Source of the DNA: Paraburkholderia atlantica
Lineage (GTDB): Bacteria > Pseudomonadota > Gammaproteobacteria > Burkholderiales > Burkholderiaceae
Reading direction: 5' to 3'
DNA: 64,000 nucleotides
Assembly: GCF_009362785.1 (NCBI RefSeq)
Contig: NZ_WHNQ01000008.1
Location: 62,001-126,000, forward strand
Shown in pieces: positions 26,375 through 33,670 of the stretch. Both the position numbers and the translations under genes were made by a program. The notes under the pieces were generated by a model. The model saw only the letters and a program-made list of their open reading frames with translations. It ran no database searches and was not told the DNA's origin. How positions within the stretch are numbered: the stretch's first letter is position 1; each line of letters starts with the position of its first letter.

Positions 26375-26823
26375 AGACCCCGGCACGCATTCGCCTGCTC
26401 GCCGCGCACGACCATGCCGGCGATGCAGCAGCGCCCATCCTCGCTTTGCCTAACGATGCCGATCCGCTCGCGTATGCGGCCGATATTTCAGCCGCCGCGC
26501 GCGTCGAGCTGCATTTCCCCACCTTCACCGATGGACGCGCGTACTCGCAGGCGTACCTCGTGCGCCGCCGGCTCGGCTTCCAGGGCGACTTGCGGGCGAC
26601 AGGCGAGGTACTGGTCGATCAACTGATGCAGATGGAGCGCATGGGCTTTTCAAGCGCGGTACTGGACGAAAACGTCGCCGTGGAAGACGCACAGCGTCAA
26701 CTCGAACGCTTCACCGGGTTCTACCAGGGCGATGTTGTGCGCGGGGCGCCGTATGGCGGGACGGGTACAGGTGACGCGTCGCCTGCGTCCGTTTTGCCGG
26801 CGCAGCCGCCGGAGGGAGCCTGA
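26371..26823 (+). CDS. DUF934 protein, sulfite reductase partner
   Basis: A 150-residue DUF934 protein, recognised by VELHFPTFTDGRAYSQAYLVRRRLGFQGDLRATGEVLVDQL. Such genes regularly follow cysI in beta- and gammaproteobacteria and are thought to assist the reductase, perhaps in place of a CysJ-type electron donor. The start overlaps the cysI stop. The last 25 residues are a Gly/Ala/Pro-rich tail of low complexity. Confidence 0.9.
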   Translation: MKTPARIRLLAAHDHAGDAAAPILALPNDADPLAYAADISAAARVELHFPTFTDGRAYSQAYLVRRRLGFQGDLRATGEVLVDQLMQMERMGFSSAVLDENVAVEDAQRQLERFTGFYQGDVVRGAPYGGTGTGDASPASVLPAQPPEGA

Positions 26824-27063
26824 GCCCGGCGCAGCAGGTATATCGCTGCGATGCGCTCATCGCATCGCCAGTCCAATCAGCACACGGAACGGCAGCGCCA
26901 GAAGGAAGGCTGTGGCGATGCCGGCGCGTGAATATCTGTGCTGAAGTGTCAGAGGCGGCCATGGCCCCGGCTGCATTCCTCAAATTGATCACAACTGCTG
27001 CTGTTCTGAATCCCCGAGAAGCATGAACATTAGTCAACGTGATCAAACGAACTGGAGGAACTG

Positions 27064-27267
27064 ATGGAACTCATCCGGATGGCGCGCATCGTTTTGTGGA
27101 GTTTCTTCGGAGTGCGCAATCGAGCCGCCCACGAAGCCGACTTCGCCAATTTAAACTTTAGCTGGCTGCCGTTCGTGGCGATTGGGCTGGCTGCCCTGAT
27201 CGGCGGCTGCATTCTGGGTGTCGTATTGCTTGTCACACACCCTGCGATAACCGCTCAGGGTTTCTAA
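27064..27267 (+). CDS. DUF2970 small membrane protein
   Basis: A 67-residue protein with the DUF2970 pattern: IVLWSFFGVRNRAAHEADFANLN followed by one transmembrane helix (about residues 36-58). A GGAGG ribosome-binding sequence lies 6 bases before the ATG. The family occurs widely in betaproteobacteria and its function is unknown. It stands alone between the DUF934 gene and the convergent lldD-like gene. Confidence 0.8.
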   Translation: MELIRMARIVLWSFFGVRNRAAHEADFANLNFSWLPFVAIGLAALIGGCILGVVLLVTHPAITAQGF

Positions 27268-27313
27268 GCGGCCGAACCGACGTGGTGACTCTAAGATGGC
27301 TAACTCCTGCCAA

Positions 27314-28459
27314 CTATCGAAAGCGCAGACTTTCGCGAGAGAGTTCGCTGACCGAGGTACACCCCATCAATTTCATGCCCCGCTCCAACTCCGTTCTCAT
27401 CAGCGCCAGTGCCCGCTCAACGCCAGCCTGCCCGGCAGCTGCCAGTGGGAACAGATAGTAACGTCCGACGCCAACGGCTTTGGCCCCTAGAGCCAGAGCC
27501 TTCAGAACATGGGTTCCACGTTGCACGCCTCCATCCATGATGACGTCCAGCTTGTCGCCCACAGCATCTACAACCTCCGCGAGCTGATCGAATGCGGCTC
27601 TCGATCCATCTAGCTGCCTGCCGCCATGATTGGAAAGCACGATGCCAGTACAGCCGATTGCTGCCGCGCGCTTCGCGTCCTCGACAGACATCACGCCCTT
27701 GAGGCAAAACTGGCCATCCCAGTCACGGACCATCTCGGCGACGTCGTCCCAATTCATTGAAGGGTCCAACATTTCCGTGAAGTAGCGGCCAATCGACATG
27801 GCACCGCCGCCAAAGTCGACGTGGGTCTCCAGTTGCGGCATGGAAAAGCGCTCATGCGTGACGTAGTTCAGAACCCATCTGGGCTTCAGCGCGAATTGGA
27901 GCATACCGCCCAAATTAAGTCTGAAAGGGATGGTGAAGCCTGTACGCAGGTCGCGCTCGCGGTTTCCACCAGTGATACTGTCGACCGTCAGCATCATCAC
28001 ATCAATGCCAGTTTCTTTGGCACGTTGCATCATTGCACGGTTTAACCCGCGGTCCTTATGGAAGTAGAACTGATACACCTGCGGTGTCGGGAATGCTTTG
28101 CGTAACTCTTCCATGCTGACAGTGCCGAGCGAAGAAACGCCGAACATCGTTCCGTACTTCGACGCCGCCGCCGCCACTGCGCGTTCGCCTTCATGGTGAA
28201 AAAGGCGTTGCAGTGCGGTCGGGGAACAATACACAGGCATCGCCAGCCGCTGGCCGAGCACTTGCACCGAGAGATCCACGTCACCCACTCCCCGCAATAC
28301 ATTGGGCACCAGGTCGCATTGCTGGAAGCTCGCGGTGTTCCGGCGATAGGTCACTTCGTCGTCGGCGGCGCCATCGATGTAGTTAAAGATTGGGCCCGGC
28401 AACCTTAGCCGTGCCAGCTCACGGAAGTCGTGAAAGTTATGGCAATCGCTTATCTGCAT
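27314..28459 (-). CDS. FMN-dependent alpha-hydroxy-acid dehydrogenase (LldD-like)
   Basis: A 381-residue member of the family of L-lactate dehydrogenase, mandelate dehydrogenase and glycolate oxidase. The active-site motif LSNHGGRQLDGSRAAFD with the catalytic His-Arg is present, as are the FMN-binding segments MPVYCSPTALQRLFH, DVMMLTVDS, KGVMSVEDAKRA and DGGVQRGTHVLKALALGAKAVGVGR. The ATG at 28459 is chosen because homology starts there (MQISDCHNFHDFRELAR). It oxidises a 2-hydroxy acid to the 2-keto acid, probably passing electrons to quinone. It is not next to a permease or lldR, so L-lactate is only the default guess. Confidence 0.9.
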   Translation of the reverse strand: MQISDCHNFHDFRELARLRLPGPIFNYIDGAADDEVTYRRNTASFQQCDLVPNVLRGVGDVDLSVQVLGQRLAMPVYCSPTALQRLFHHEGERAVAAAASKYGTMFGVSSLGTVSMEELRKAFPTPQVYQFYFHKDRGLNRAMMQRAKETGIDVMMLTVDSITGGNRERDLRTGFTIPFRLNLGGMLQFALKPRWVLNYVTHERFSMPQLETHVDFGGGAMSIGRYFTEMLDPSMNWDDVAEMVRDWDGQFCLKGVMSVEDAKRAAAIGCTGIVLSNHGGRQLDGSRAAFDQLAEVVDAVGDKLDVIMDGGVQRGTHVLKALALGAKAVGVGRYYLFPLAAAGQAGVERALALMRTELERGMKLMGCTSVSELSRESLRFR

Positions 28460-28583
28460 ATTGCACTGGTAGACATCGAGGCAACTGGCGCGATCCTGTT
28501 CCGCATGTTCGGATCTCAATGGGCACGCAGAAAAACAAGCTACGCCTTCTGCTCCTGGTCAATGTGCTGTGGCGAACACATCG

Positions 28584-28607
28584 ATTTGGCCTCCCGGAAG
28601 GCCAAAT
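28584..28607 (-). terminator. Perfect hairpin after the universal stress protein gene
   Basis: A 9-bp perfect stem (ATTTGGCCT / AGGCCAAAT) with a 6-base loop lies 12 bases beyond the stop of the stress protein gene. No strong T-run follows on the minus strand, so this is a weak or partial terminator, or a 3'-end stabilising hairpin. Confidence 0.45.
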
Positions 28608-28618
28608 TTCCGGAACGG

Positions 28619-29071
28619 TCAGTTCTCATGCCGCGTTTTCTTCATCGTCGCCGGATCGCGCACGATGGTGACCGCGCACGGCGCGTAGGCGAGCACCTGG
28701 CGGGCGACCGAACCGATCAGCCAGCGATCGAACGGCGTATGTCCGCGATGCCCCACCACGAGATGGTCGATAGCATGCCGCTCCGCGTACAGCACGATCT
28801 CTTTCGCCGGCGGGCCGACCACCAGATCGAACTCCACGGCTCCGTTCGAAGCGGCGAGCTTCGCCTTGACGTCGTCGAGGATCTCGTTGGCATGGCGCAC
28901 TTCCAGCTCGATCAGACTTTTTCGCTCGACTTCGATCGCACCCCAGTCGGGCGTTCGCGCGACGACGAGCACATGCAAGCGCGCGTCGAAACGCTTCGCT
29001 AGATCGACAGCGAAAGTAACGGCATATTGCGCGGATGCCGACCCGTCATAACCTACCAGCACGTTCTGCAT
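28619..29071 (-). CDS. Universal stress protein (UspA family)
   Basis: A 150-residue single-domain universal stress protein. The start (MQNVLVGYDGSASAQYAVTFA) and the ATP-binding motif G-X2-G-X9-G-S (GHRGHTPFDRWLIGS) near residues 110-124 are intact, so it is of the ATP-binding class. The N-terminal Asp of VGYDGS is also present. Such proteins accumulate in growth arrest, hypoxia or oxidative stress. It has its own promoter region upstream. Confidence 0.92.
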   Translation of the reverse strand: MQNVLVGYDGSASAQYAVTFAVDLAKRFDARLHVLVVARTPDWGAIEVERKSLIELEVRHANEILDDVKAKLAASNGAVEFDLVVGPPAKEIVLYAERHAIDHLVVGHRGHTPFDRWLIGSVARQVLAYAPCAVTIVRDPATMKKTRHEN

Positions 29072-29252
29072 GATCTGCTCCTGTGCGGTTCAAACCGGGC
29101 CGTGACTTCGTCTGACGAAATCCATCGGGCCATTTGCGTGAACCGCGAGCTCTCCCCGACTTCGAGATGTCGGCGCGAAAGCATGCGTGATCCACTCGCG
29201 AACCTGCCGGGTGGATCGTCATGCGGACGGCGTCGGCACCTGCGCTGTTGAA

Positions 29253-29438
29253 TCAGTTGTCGTCGCTTCTGGACGGGAGATGCTCGTGAGGTTCGGGCTC
29301 TGCCGCGTCGGCGTTCGGAAGGTCGTCTGGGGCCGGATGTTGCTGGCCCTTCGGATCGGGCTGGCCAGTCGTGCCGGCGGAAGTTTGCGCGGGGTCGCGA
29401 GAGGTGCCGGTCGGCTCAGCGGATGGATTGGAGGTCAT
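29253..29438 (-). CDS. Small hydrophilic, Pro/Glu/Asp-rich protein
   Basis: A 61-residue, low-complexity, disordered-looking protein (MTSNPSAEPTGTSRDPAQ ... HEHLPSRSDDN). A good AGGAG lies 7 bases before the ATG, which supports a real gene. No domain is recognised. It sits about 180 bases upstream of the stress protein gene on the same strand. Short proteins of this type are common in Burkholderia genomes and lack known roles. Confidence 0.5.
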   Translation of the reverse strand: MTSNPSAEPTGTSRDPAQTSAGTTGQPDPKGQQHPAPDDLPNADAAEPEPHEHLPSRSDDN

Positions 29439-29558
29439 GGTGTGCTCCTGCGCTGATGAATGCAGCTTCTCTCATGATAATCCCCCTGACTGATTAGAGT
29501 AATACGCGCTGTCGCGCCCGACGGCAGTTTCTAGCCACGGTCTGGCGATTCTTGACCT

Positions 29559-29571
29559 AGACTTTAAGTCT
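29559..29571. promoter_or_regulatory. Palindrome AGACTT-T-AAGTCT upstream of the sugar ABC operon
   Basis: A perfect 6-bp inverted repeat around a single base lies 67 bases before the leader ORF of the sugar transporter. A TTGACC hexamer at 29552-29557 just upstream resembles a -35 box. Together they may form the operon's promoter and operator, although the -10 is unclear. Confidence 0.35.
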
Positions 29572-29637
29572 TGCTGAATTGCATAGACACATTCAATGTA
29601 AGTTGATGCGGCGATCGATAAGCAAAAGGAAGGTGTT

Positions 29638-29694
29638 ATGGCTATCGTCGTACACAACATCACTGTGGGTCCTCCGAGCTGGGGCGTAGCGTGA
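29638..29694 (+). CDS. 18-codon leader ORF coupled to the sugar ABC operon
   Basis: A short ORF encodes MAIVVHNITVGPPSWGVA. It has a very strong ribosome-binding site (AAGGAAGG, 4 bases before the ATG), and its stop overlaps the GTG start of the ATPase gene (GTGA). The ATPase has no good ribosome-binding site of its own, so its translation probably depends on this leader. The peptide has no run of a single amino acid and no obvious attenuator structure. It might be a regulatory leader peptide, a translational coupler or the remnant of a lost upstream gene. Confidence 0.55.
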   Translation: MAIVVHNITVGPPSWGVA

Positions 29695-30512
29695 CGGCGA
29701 GCGATGCCGCGCCCGCTACGGGCGCCTGGCGACATATCGTGCGCGCGCAGGGCATCAGCCTGTCCTACGGCAAGATACGCGCGCTTTCCGGTATCGACCT
29801 CGCCATTGGGCGCAATGAGATCGTCGGCCTGATCGGTGACAACGGCGCGGGCAAATCGACGCTGATCAAGGTGTTGACCGGGGTCGTGCGGCCGAGCACG
29901 GGCAGGCTGTTCATCCGGGACGAGGAGGTCGACTGGAGCCGCTTTTCCGTGCGCGAGGCGCACCGATTGCGCTTCGAGACGGTCTATCAGGAAAAATCGC
30001 TGGGCGAGAAGCAGCCGCTGTGGCGTAACTTTTTTGTCGGCCGGCAAATCACCAACCGGTTCGGTTTCATCAATGTTGCCGAACAACGGCGCATCGCCAA
30101 CGAGATATTGAAGCAGCAGCTCGGATTCCGCGGCGTGGGGATCGACGCGGATTCATTGATTGCGAAGCTCTCCGGTGGCGAGCGCCAAGGCATTGCGATC
30201 GGACGGGCAATGTATTTCGAAAGCGATCTGATCATTCTCGATGAACCAACGGTGGCGCTTGCCATCAGCGAGGTGCGCAAGGTTCTCGACTTCGTGCGCT
30301 CGATCAAGGCGTCCGGCCGCGCCTGCATCTATATCGAACATAACCTCGCCCATGTGCACGAGCTCGCCGATCGACTGGTCGTGCTCGATCGTGGCCGGAT
30401 CGTCGCGGATTTCAAGTCGGGTGAGATGAGCCTCGAGGAACTCACCCGGTTCTTGATTTCGCTTCAGCAGAGCGGGCACGGGCCGGCGCCGGTTGCGGGG
30501 ACACGGGCGTGA
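29691..30512 (+). CDS. Sugar ABC transporter ATP-binding protein (single ATPase domain)
   Basis: A 273-residue ATPase of the carbohydrate (CUT2) type with Walker A GDNGAGKST, signature LSGGERQGIAIGRAM, Walker B LIILDEPTVAL and H-loop IYIEHNL. It has only one ATPase domain, like FrcA, whereas RbsA-type proteins have two. Translation starts at GTG 29691 overlapping the leader ORF stop, and the next permease overlaps its stop (GTGA). It powers import with the permease and the binding protein downstream. Confidence 0.92.
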   Translation: MTASDAAPATGAWRHIVRAQGISLSYGKIRALSGIDLAIGRNEIVGLIGDNGAGKSTLIKVLTGVVRPSTGRLFIRDEEVDWSRFSVREAHRLRFETVYQEKSLGEKQPLWRNFFVGRQITNRFGFINVAEQRRIANEILKQQLGFRGVGIDADSLIAKLSGGERQGIAIGRAMYFESDLIILDEPTVALAISEVRKVLDFVRSIKASGRACIYIEHNLAHVHELADRLVVLDRGRIVADFKSGEMSLEELTRFLISLQQSGHGPAPVAGTRA

Positions 30513-31549
30513 GCGATCCGATAAAAGAAAAACGGCCGGCGCGGCTAGTGTTTTTTCGTCTGCCAGGTTTTGCTCGCGTGGAGGGATTGCCGAGCGTGGT
30601 CGTGTTCCTGTTGGTGGTCGGCCTGTTCATGGCGACTGCACCGCGGGTCTTTTTAGGCTGGCCGATCTACTTCTCCTTCCTGACCACCGTGCCGCCGCTG
30701 GTGGTGTTGGCGATCGGGCTGACTCTGGTGATTGCGGCTGGGGAAATCGATCTGTCGTTCCCGTCGGTGATGGCATTCGCGGGCTTTCTGTTCGCCTGGT
30801 GCGTGAACACCACCGGATCAGCCTGGCTAGCCGTCATTGCGGCGTTGGCTGGCGGCGCGCTGGTCGGCGTGGTGAACGGGGTGCTGGTCGCGGTGGTCGG
30901 TGTGCCGTCGATCATCGTGACGATCGGCACGCAGTTCCTCTGGGCCGGTGTTGCTTCGATCCTTTCCGGCGGGCTTTCCAATGCGCTACAGCAACTCGCC
31001 AGCGGTTCGGCCTATGCGGTATTCGCGGGCACGTTGTTCGATGTGGTCCCGATGCAAGCGATCTGGGCGCTCGGGCTCGCCATATTCATGTGGTTCATCC
31101 TCAATCGCCACCGTTTTGGCGAGCACGTGCTGTTCATCGGAGACAACCGCAACGTCGCGAAGGTCGTGGGCATCAACGTGCCGCGTGAGACGGTGAAACT
31201 GTTCACGCTGATGGGTGTGCTGGCTGGTTTCGCCACGGTTCTGCTCACGCTCGAGAATCTGAACTACTTCTCGACCCAGGGGCAAGGCTACCTGCTGCCG
31301 GCGCTGGCCGGCGTGTTCATCGGCGGAACGTCGGTGTTCGGTGGCACGGCGACGATCGTGGGTACTTTCTTCGGCACCTTCGTGATTGGCATGTTGGAGG
31401 CAGGAATCGTTGCGACAGGTATCGCCGGCTTCTGGGTACAGGCGATCGAAGGGGTGGTGTTCATCGTCGCGGTGATCCTGCATCTGTTGGTCGAGAATCC
31501 CGCCAGGCTGCGCGTATTGCGCGAAAAACTCAGGTTTGGCGGGCGATAA
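30509..31549 (+). CDS. Sugar ABC transporter permease (RbsC/FrcC type)
   Basis: A 346-residue permease of the CUT2 family with about ten helices. Typical segments are GLTLVIAAGEIDLSFPSVMAFAG, VGVPSIIVTIGTQFLWAGV and VLFIGDNRNVAKVVGINVPR. Its GTG start overlaps the ATPase stop. It forms the channel for the sugar delivered by the binding protein encoded 29 bases downstream. Confidence 0.92.
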   Translation: MSDPIKEKRPARLVFFRLPGFARVEGLPSVVVFLLVVGLFMATAPRVFLGWPIYFSFLTTVPPLVVLAIGLTLVIAAGEIDLSFPSVMAFAGFLFAWCVNTTGSAWLAVIAALAGGALVGVVNGVLVAVVGVPSIIVTIGTQFLWAGVASILSGGLSNALQQLASGSAYAVFAGTLFDVVPMQAIWALGLAIFMWFILNRHRFGEHVLFIGDNRNVAKVVGINVPRETVKLFTLMGVLAGFATVLLTLENLNYFSTQGQGYLLPALAGVFIGGTSVFGGTATIVGTFFGTFVIGMLEAGIVATGIAGFWVQAIEGVVFIVAVILHLLVENPARLRVLREKLRFGGR

Positions 31550-31578
31550 AGCCGTTAAATCAGGAGATAGGAGCAGAA

Positions 31579-32583
31579 ATGATCAAGATCATGACGGGAT
31601 TCCTGCTGGGGACGAGCGTCCTTGCGTTCGGCCTCGCGCCAACCGCCGGTGCCACCGAGCCGACCACGACGGGGCCGCTCGGCGCCGGTATGACGATGTA
31701 TATGCAGATGGGCGGAAACCCCGGCGACGGTGCGACGCTGCCACGTCAGACCGGGGCTGCGGACGCGGGGCATGCCCTCGGCATCAAGGTGATCGAGCAG
31801 TTCTCGGCCTGGAGTCCGGAGACGATGCTTGCGCAGTTTCGCCAGGCGATGGCGGCGCATCCGACGTGTATTGGCATCATGGGCCATCCGGGCGATCCAG
31901 CCTTCGCACCACTGATCAAACAGGCGGTAGACCAGGGCATCATCGTTACCGTCGGCAATACACCACTGCCGGAAAACCAGAAGCTCTACGACGCGAAGGG
32001 CTTCGGCTACGCCGGCGTCGAACTCTACATCGGCGGGCAGATCACCGCTCAGGCGATGCTCAACGCCGGGCTCAAGAAGGGCGACGAGGCGCTCGAATAT
32101 GGTGTCTTCAACGAGAGCGTGCGCAGCCAGTCGGACCGTGGCCTTTCCGAGACGCTGGAAAAAGCCGGCGTGAAGGTGACGAGGCTCAATATTTCTCCCC
32201 AGGTGGATGCCGATTCATCGCTCGCCGTGCCGATCCTGGTCGCCTTTATCCAGGCGCATCCTGATCTGAAGGCGATCGGCACGCAGCACGGCGGGGTGAC
32301 CGGGTTCATTCCGCAGGCGCTACAGCAGGCTGGCAAGAAGCCGGGGCAAATCATCGTGGGTGGCATCGATCTGGCGCCCGCGACGATTTCCGGGCTGCAG
32401 AACAAGTACCTCACTGCGACGCTCGACCAGCAACTTTATCTGCAGGGCTTCCTGCCGGTCACGCAATGCGTGCTCTCGGCTGCTTATCATTTCGCGGGAC
32501 TGACGATCAACACCGGCGCAGGTGTGCAAACACCCGCGACGATCGACTCGCTGATTCCGCTGATCAAGCGCGGGATTCGCTAA
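31579..32583 (+). CDS. Sugar ABC transporter periplasmic binding protein
   Basis: A 334-residue substrate-binding protein with a Sec signal peptide (MIKIMTGFLLGTSVLAFGLAP, cleavage near AGA/TEP). The mature part has the type I periplasmic-binding fold: AADAGHALGIKVIEQFSAW, PLIKQAVDQGIIVTVGNTPLP and PDLKAIGTQHGG. A good AGGAG-type ribosome-binding site precedes the ATG. It is the last gene of the sugar transporter operon. The sugar is unknown; no catabolic gene lies next to it. Confidence 0.9.
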   Translation: MIKIMTGFLLGTSVLAFGLAPTAGATEPTTTGPLGAGMTMYMQMGGNPGDGATLPRQTGAADAGHALGIKVIEQFSAWSPETMLAQFRQAMAAHPTCIGIMGHPGDPAFAPLIKQAVDQGIIVTVGNTPLPENQKLYDAKGFGYAGVELYIGGQITAQAMLNAGLKKGDEALEYGVFNESVRSQSDRGLSETLEKAGVKVTRLNISPQVDADSSLAVPILVAFIQAHPDLKAIGTQHGGVTGFIPQALQQAGKKPGQIIVGGIDLAPATISGLQNKYLTATLDQQLYLQGFLPVTQCVLSAAYHFAGLTINTGAGVQTPATIDSLIPLIKRGIR

Positions 32584-33140
32584 GGACGAGTGATGGGAGA
32601 TGGAATGGCTTTGGTGCTGCCGTCACATCTCTGAATCCGCGCGATGCAATGATTTTGCGGCTGATTCCGCTTCCTCATCGAACTTTTTTTGGTTCGATGA
32701 GGATGGCGGCGCGCCTCCCTCCGCACTACCTGTGCAGCAATTGAAGTCGAAAAGGTCGGGCCACACTTATCGATGTGACCAGGCATAGATGCCGCGTTCC
32801 AGCACCGGATTGCGCGAGTAAAGACATGACGACGTCCACCTGAGCGCAACGGCGTCATATAAGTTCTGGTCCGGCACTGGCTCAATCATTGCTGACCGAT
32901 GCCGTGGAACAGTTGCAGAGCGTGCATCGCAGTGACCCATTGGCGTGTCTACACTCTGCTACGCGCCCTATGTCGTATTATTCGTGGTAAGTCCGCTGCT
33001 GACCGTGGTCGTGAGGCGCCCTCGCTCGTGGCCGGCCCCGGCGCGCGATGCGTTTCCAACCTGGTGCAAGCGTTCTCCCACCCGACGAACCGGGCACGCA
33101 CTCTTACCGGCAGTCGGCAATACTGTAAGGAGCAGTCACG
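32584..33140. other. Intergenic region after the sugar ABC operon
   Basis: No gene is convincing in these 557 bases. It contains a perfect 11-bp inverted repeat with a T-rich loop at 32673-32702 and, near the right end, an AAGGAG ribosome-binding sequence serving the gene at 33141. The DNA in between is ordinary. Confidence 0.4.
32673..32702. repeat. 11-bp inverted repeat with T-rich loop
   Basis: CCTCATCGAAC and its exact complement GTTCGATGAGG flank the 8-base loop TTTTTTTG. It lies 90 bases after the sugar-binding protein stop. The T-run sits in the loop rather than after the stem, so it is not a classical terminator, although a 3'-end role is likely. Confidence 0.6.
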
Positions 33141-33614
33141 ATGAAAATGCAACGAAACGCTCCCCGGATCGCGTCGACCCTGCTCGTCGCGGCGTTCACA
33201 CTGGTTCAGGCTGGCGTCGCAGTGGCGCAGACGGCTGCTCCGCAGAGCGCCAGCGAGATCCACAGGACCGGCATGCCACCGACGCAGCAGCAGGGCGACA
33301 TATCGTTCGTGACCGGCGGAGTTGGTCGCGACGAGTCGACCGCGCTGCGGCAGGCACGCAGGCAGTGGCCGCTGTCTCTGCAGTTCACCGGTCCCGGTGC
33401 GAGCTACGTGGCCGACGTCCAGGTGCAGATTGCCAAAGGCGGCGCGAGCGTGCTCGATGCCACGTCGAAGGGGCCGTACATGCTCGTGCGGCTGCCTCAA
33501 GGGCGCTATACGATCAGCGCCACCTACAGCGGCGTGACCAGAAAGCAGACGGTGAATGTCCGCGGCAATGGCAGCGCGCGCGCGACGTTCTCGTTTCCGT
33601 CCGGCGGTCACTGA
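33141..33614 (+). CDS. Secreted protein with carboxypeptidase-regulatory-like (beta-sandwich) domain
   Basis: A 157-residue protein with a Sec signal peptide (ASTLLVAAFTLVQAGVAVAQT, cleavage after AVA). The C-terminal part (about residues 85-150: VADVQVQIAKGGASVLDATSKGPYMLVRLPQGRYTISATYSGVTRKQTVNV) follows the pattern of carboxypeptidase regulatory-like beta-sandwich repeats. It is probably periplasmic. Its role is unknown. An AAGGAG sequence precedes the ATG and a GC-rich hairpin follows the stop. Confidence 0.8.
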   Translation: MKMQRNAPRIASTLLVAAFTLVQAGVAVAQTAAPQSASEIHRTGMPPTQQQGDISFVTGGVGRDESTALRQARRQWPLSLQFTGPGASYVADVQVQIAKGGASVLDATSKGPYMLVRLPQGRYTISATYSGVTRKQTVNVRGNGSARATFSFPSGGH

Positions 33615-33620
33615 GCACGG

Positions 33621-33656
33621 CGCCGCGCCGAAGGTCGCGCGCGGCGCGTTCGTTTG
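33621..33656 (+). terminator. GC-rich hairpin after the secreted-protein gene
   Basis: CGCCGCGC and GCGCGGCG form an 8-bp stem with a 10-base loop, followed by CGTTCGTTTGTT. It lies 6 bases after the stop codon and faces the converging molybdoenzyme gene. It may terminate from the plus side; the T-run is imperfect. Confidence 0.45.
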
Positions 33657-33670
33657 TTAACGCGAAAGCC

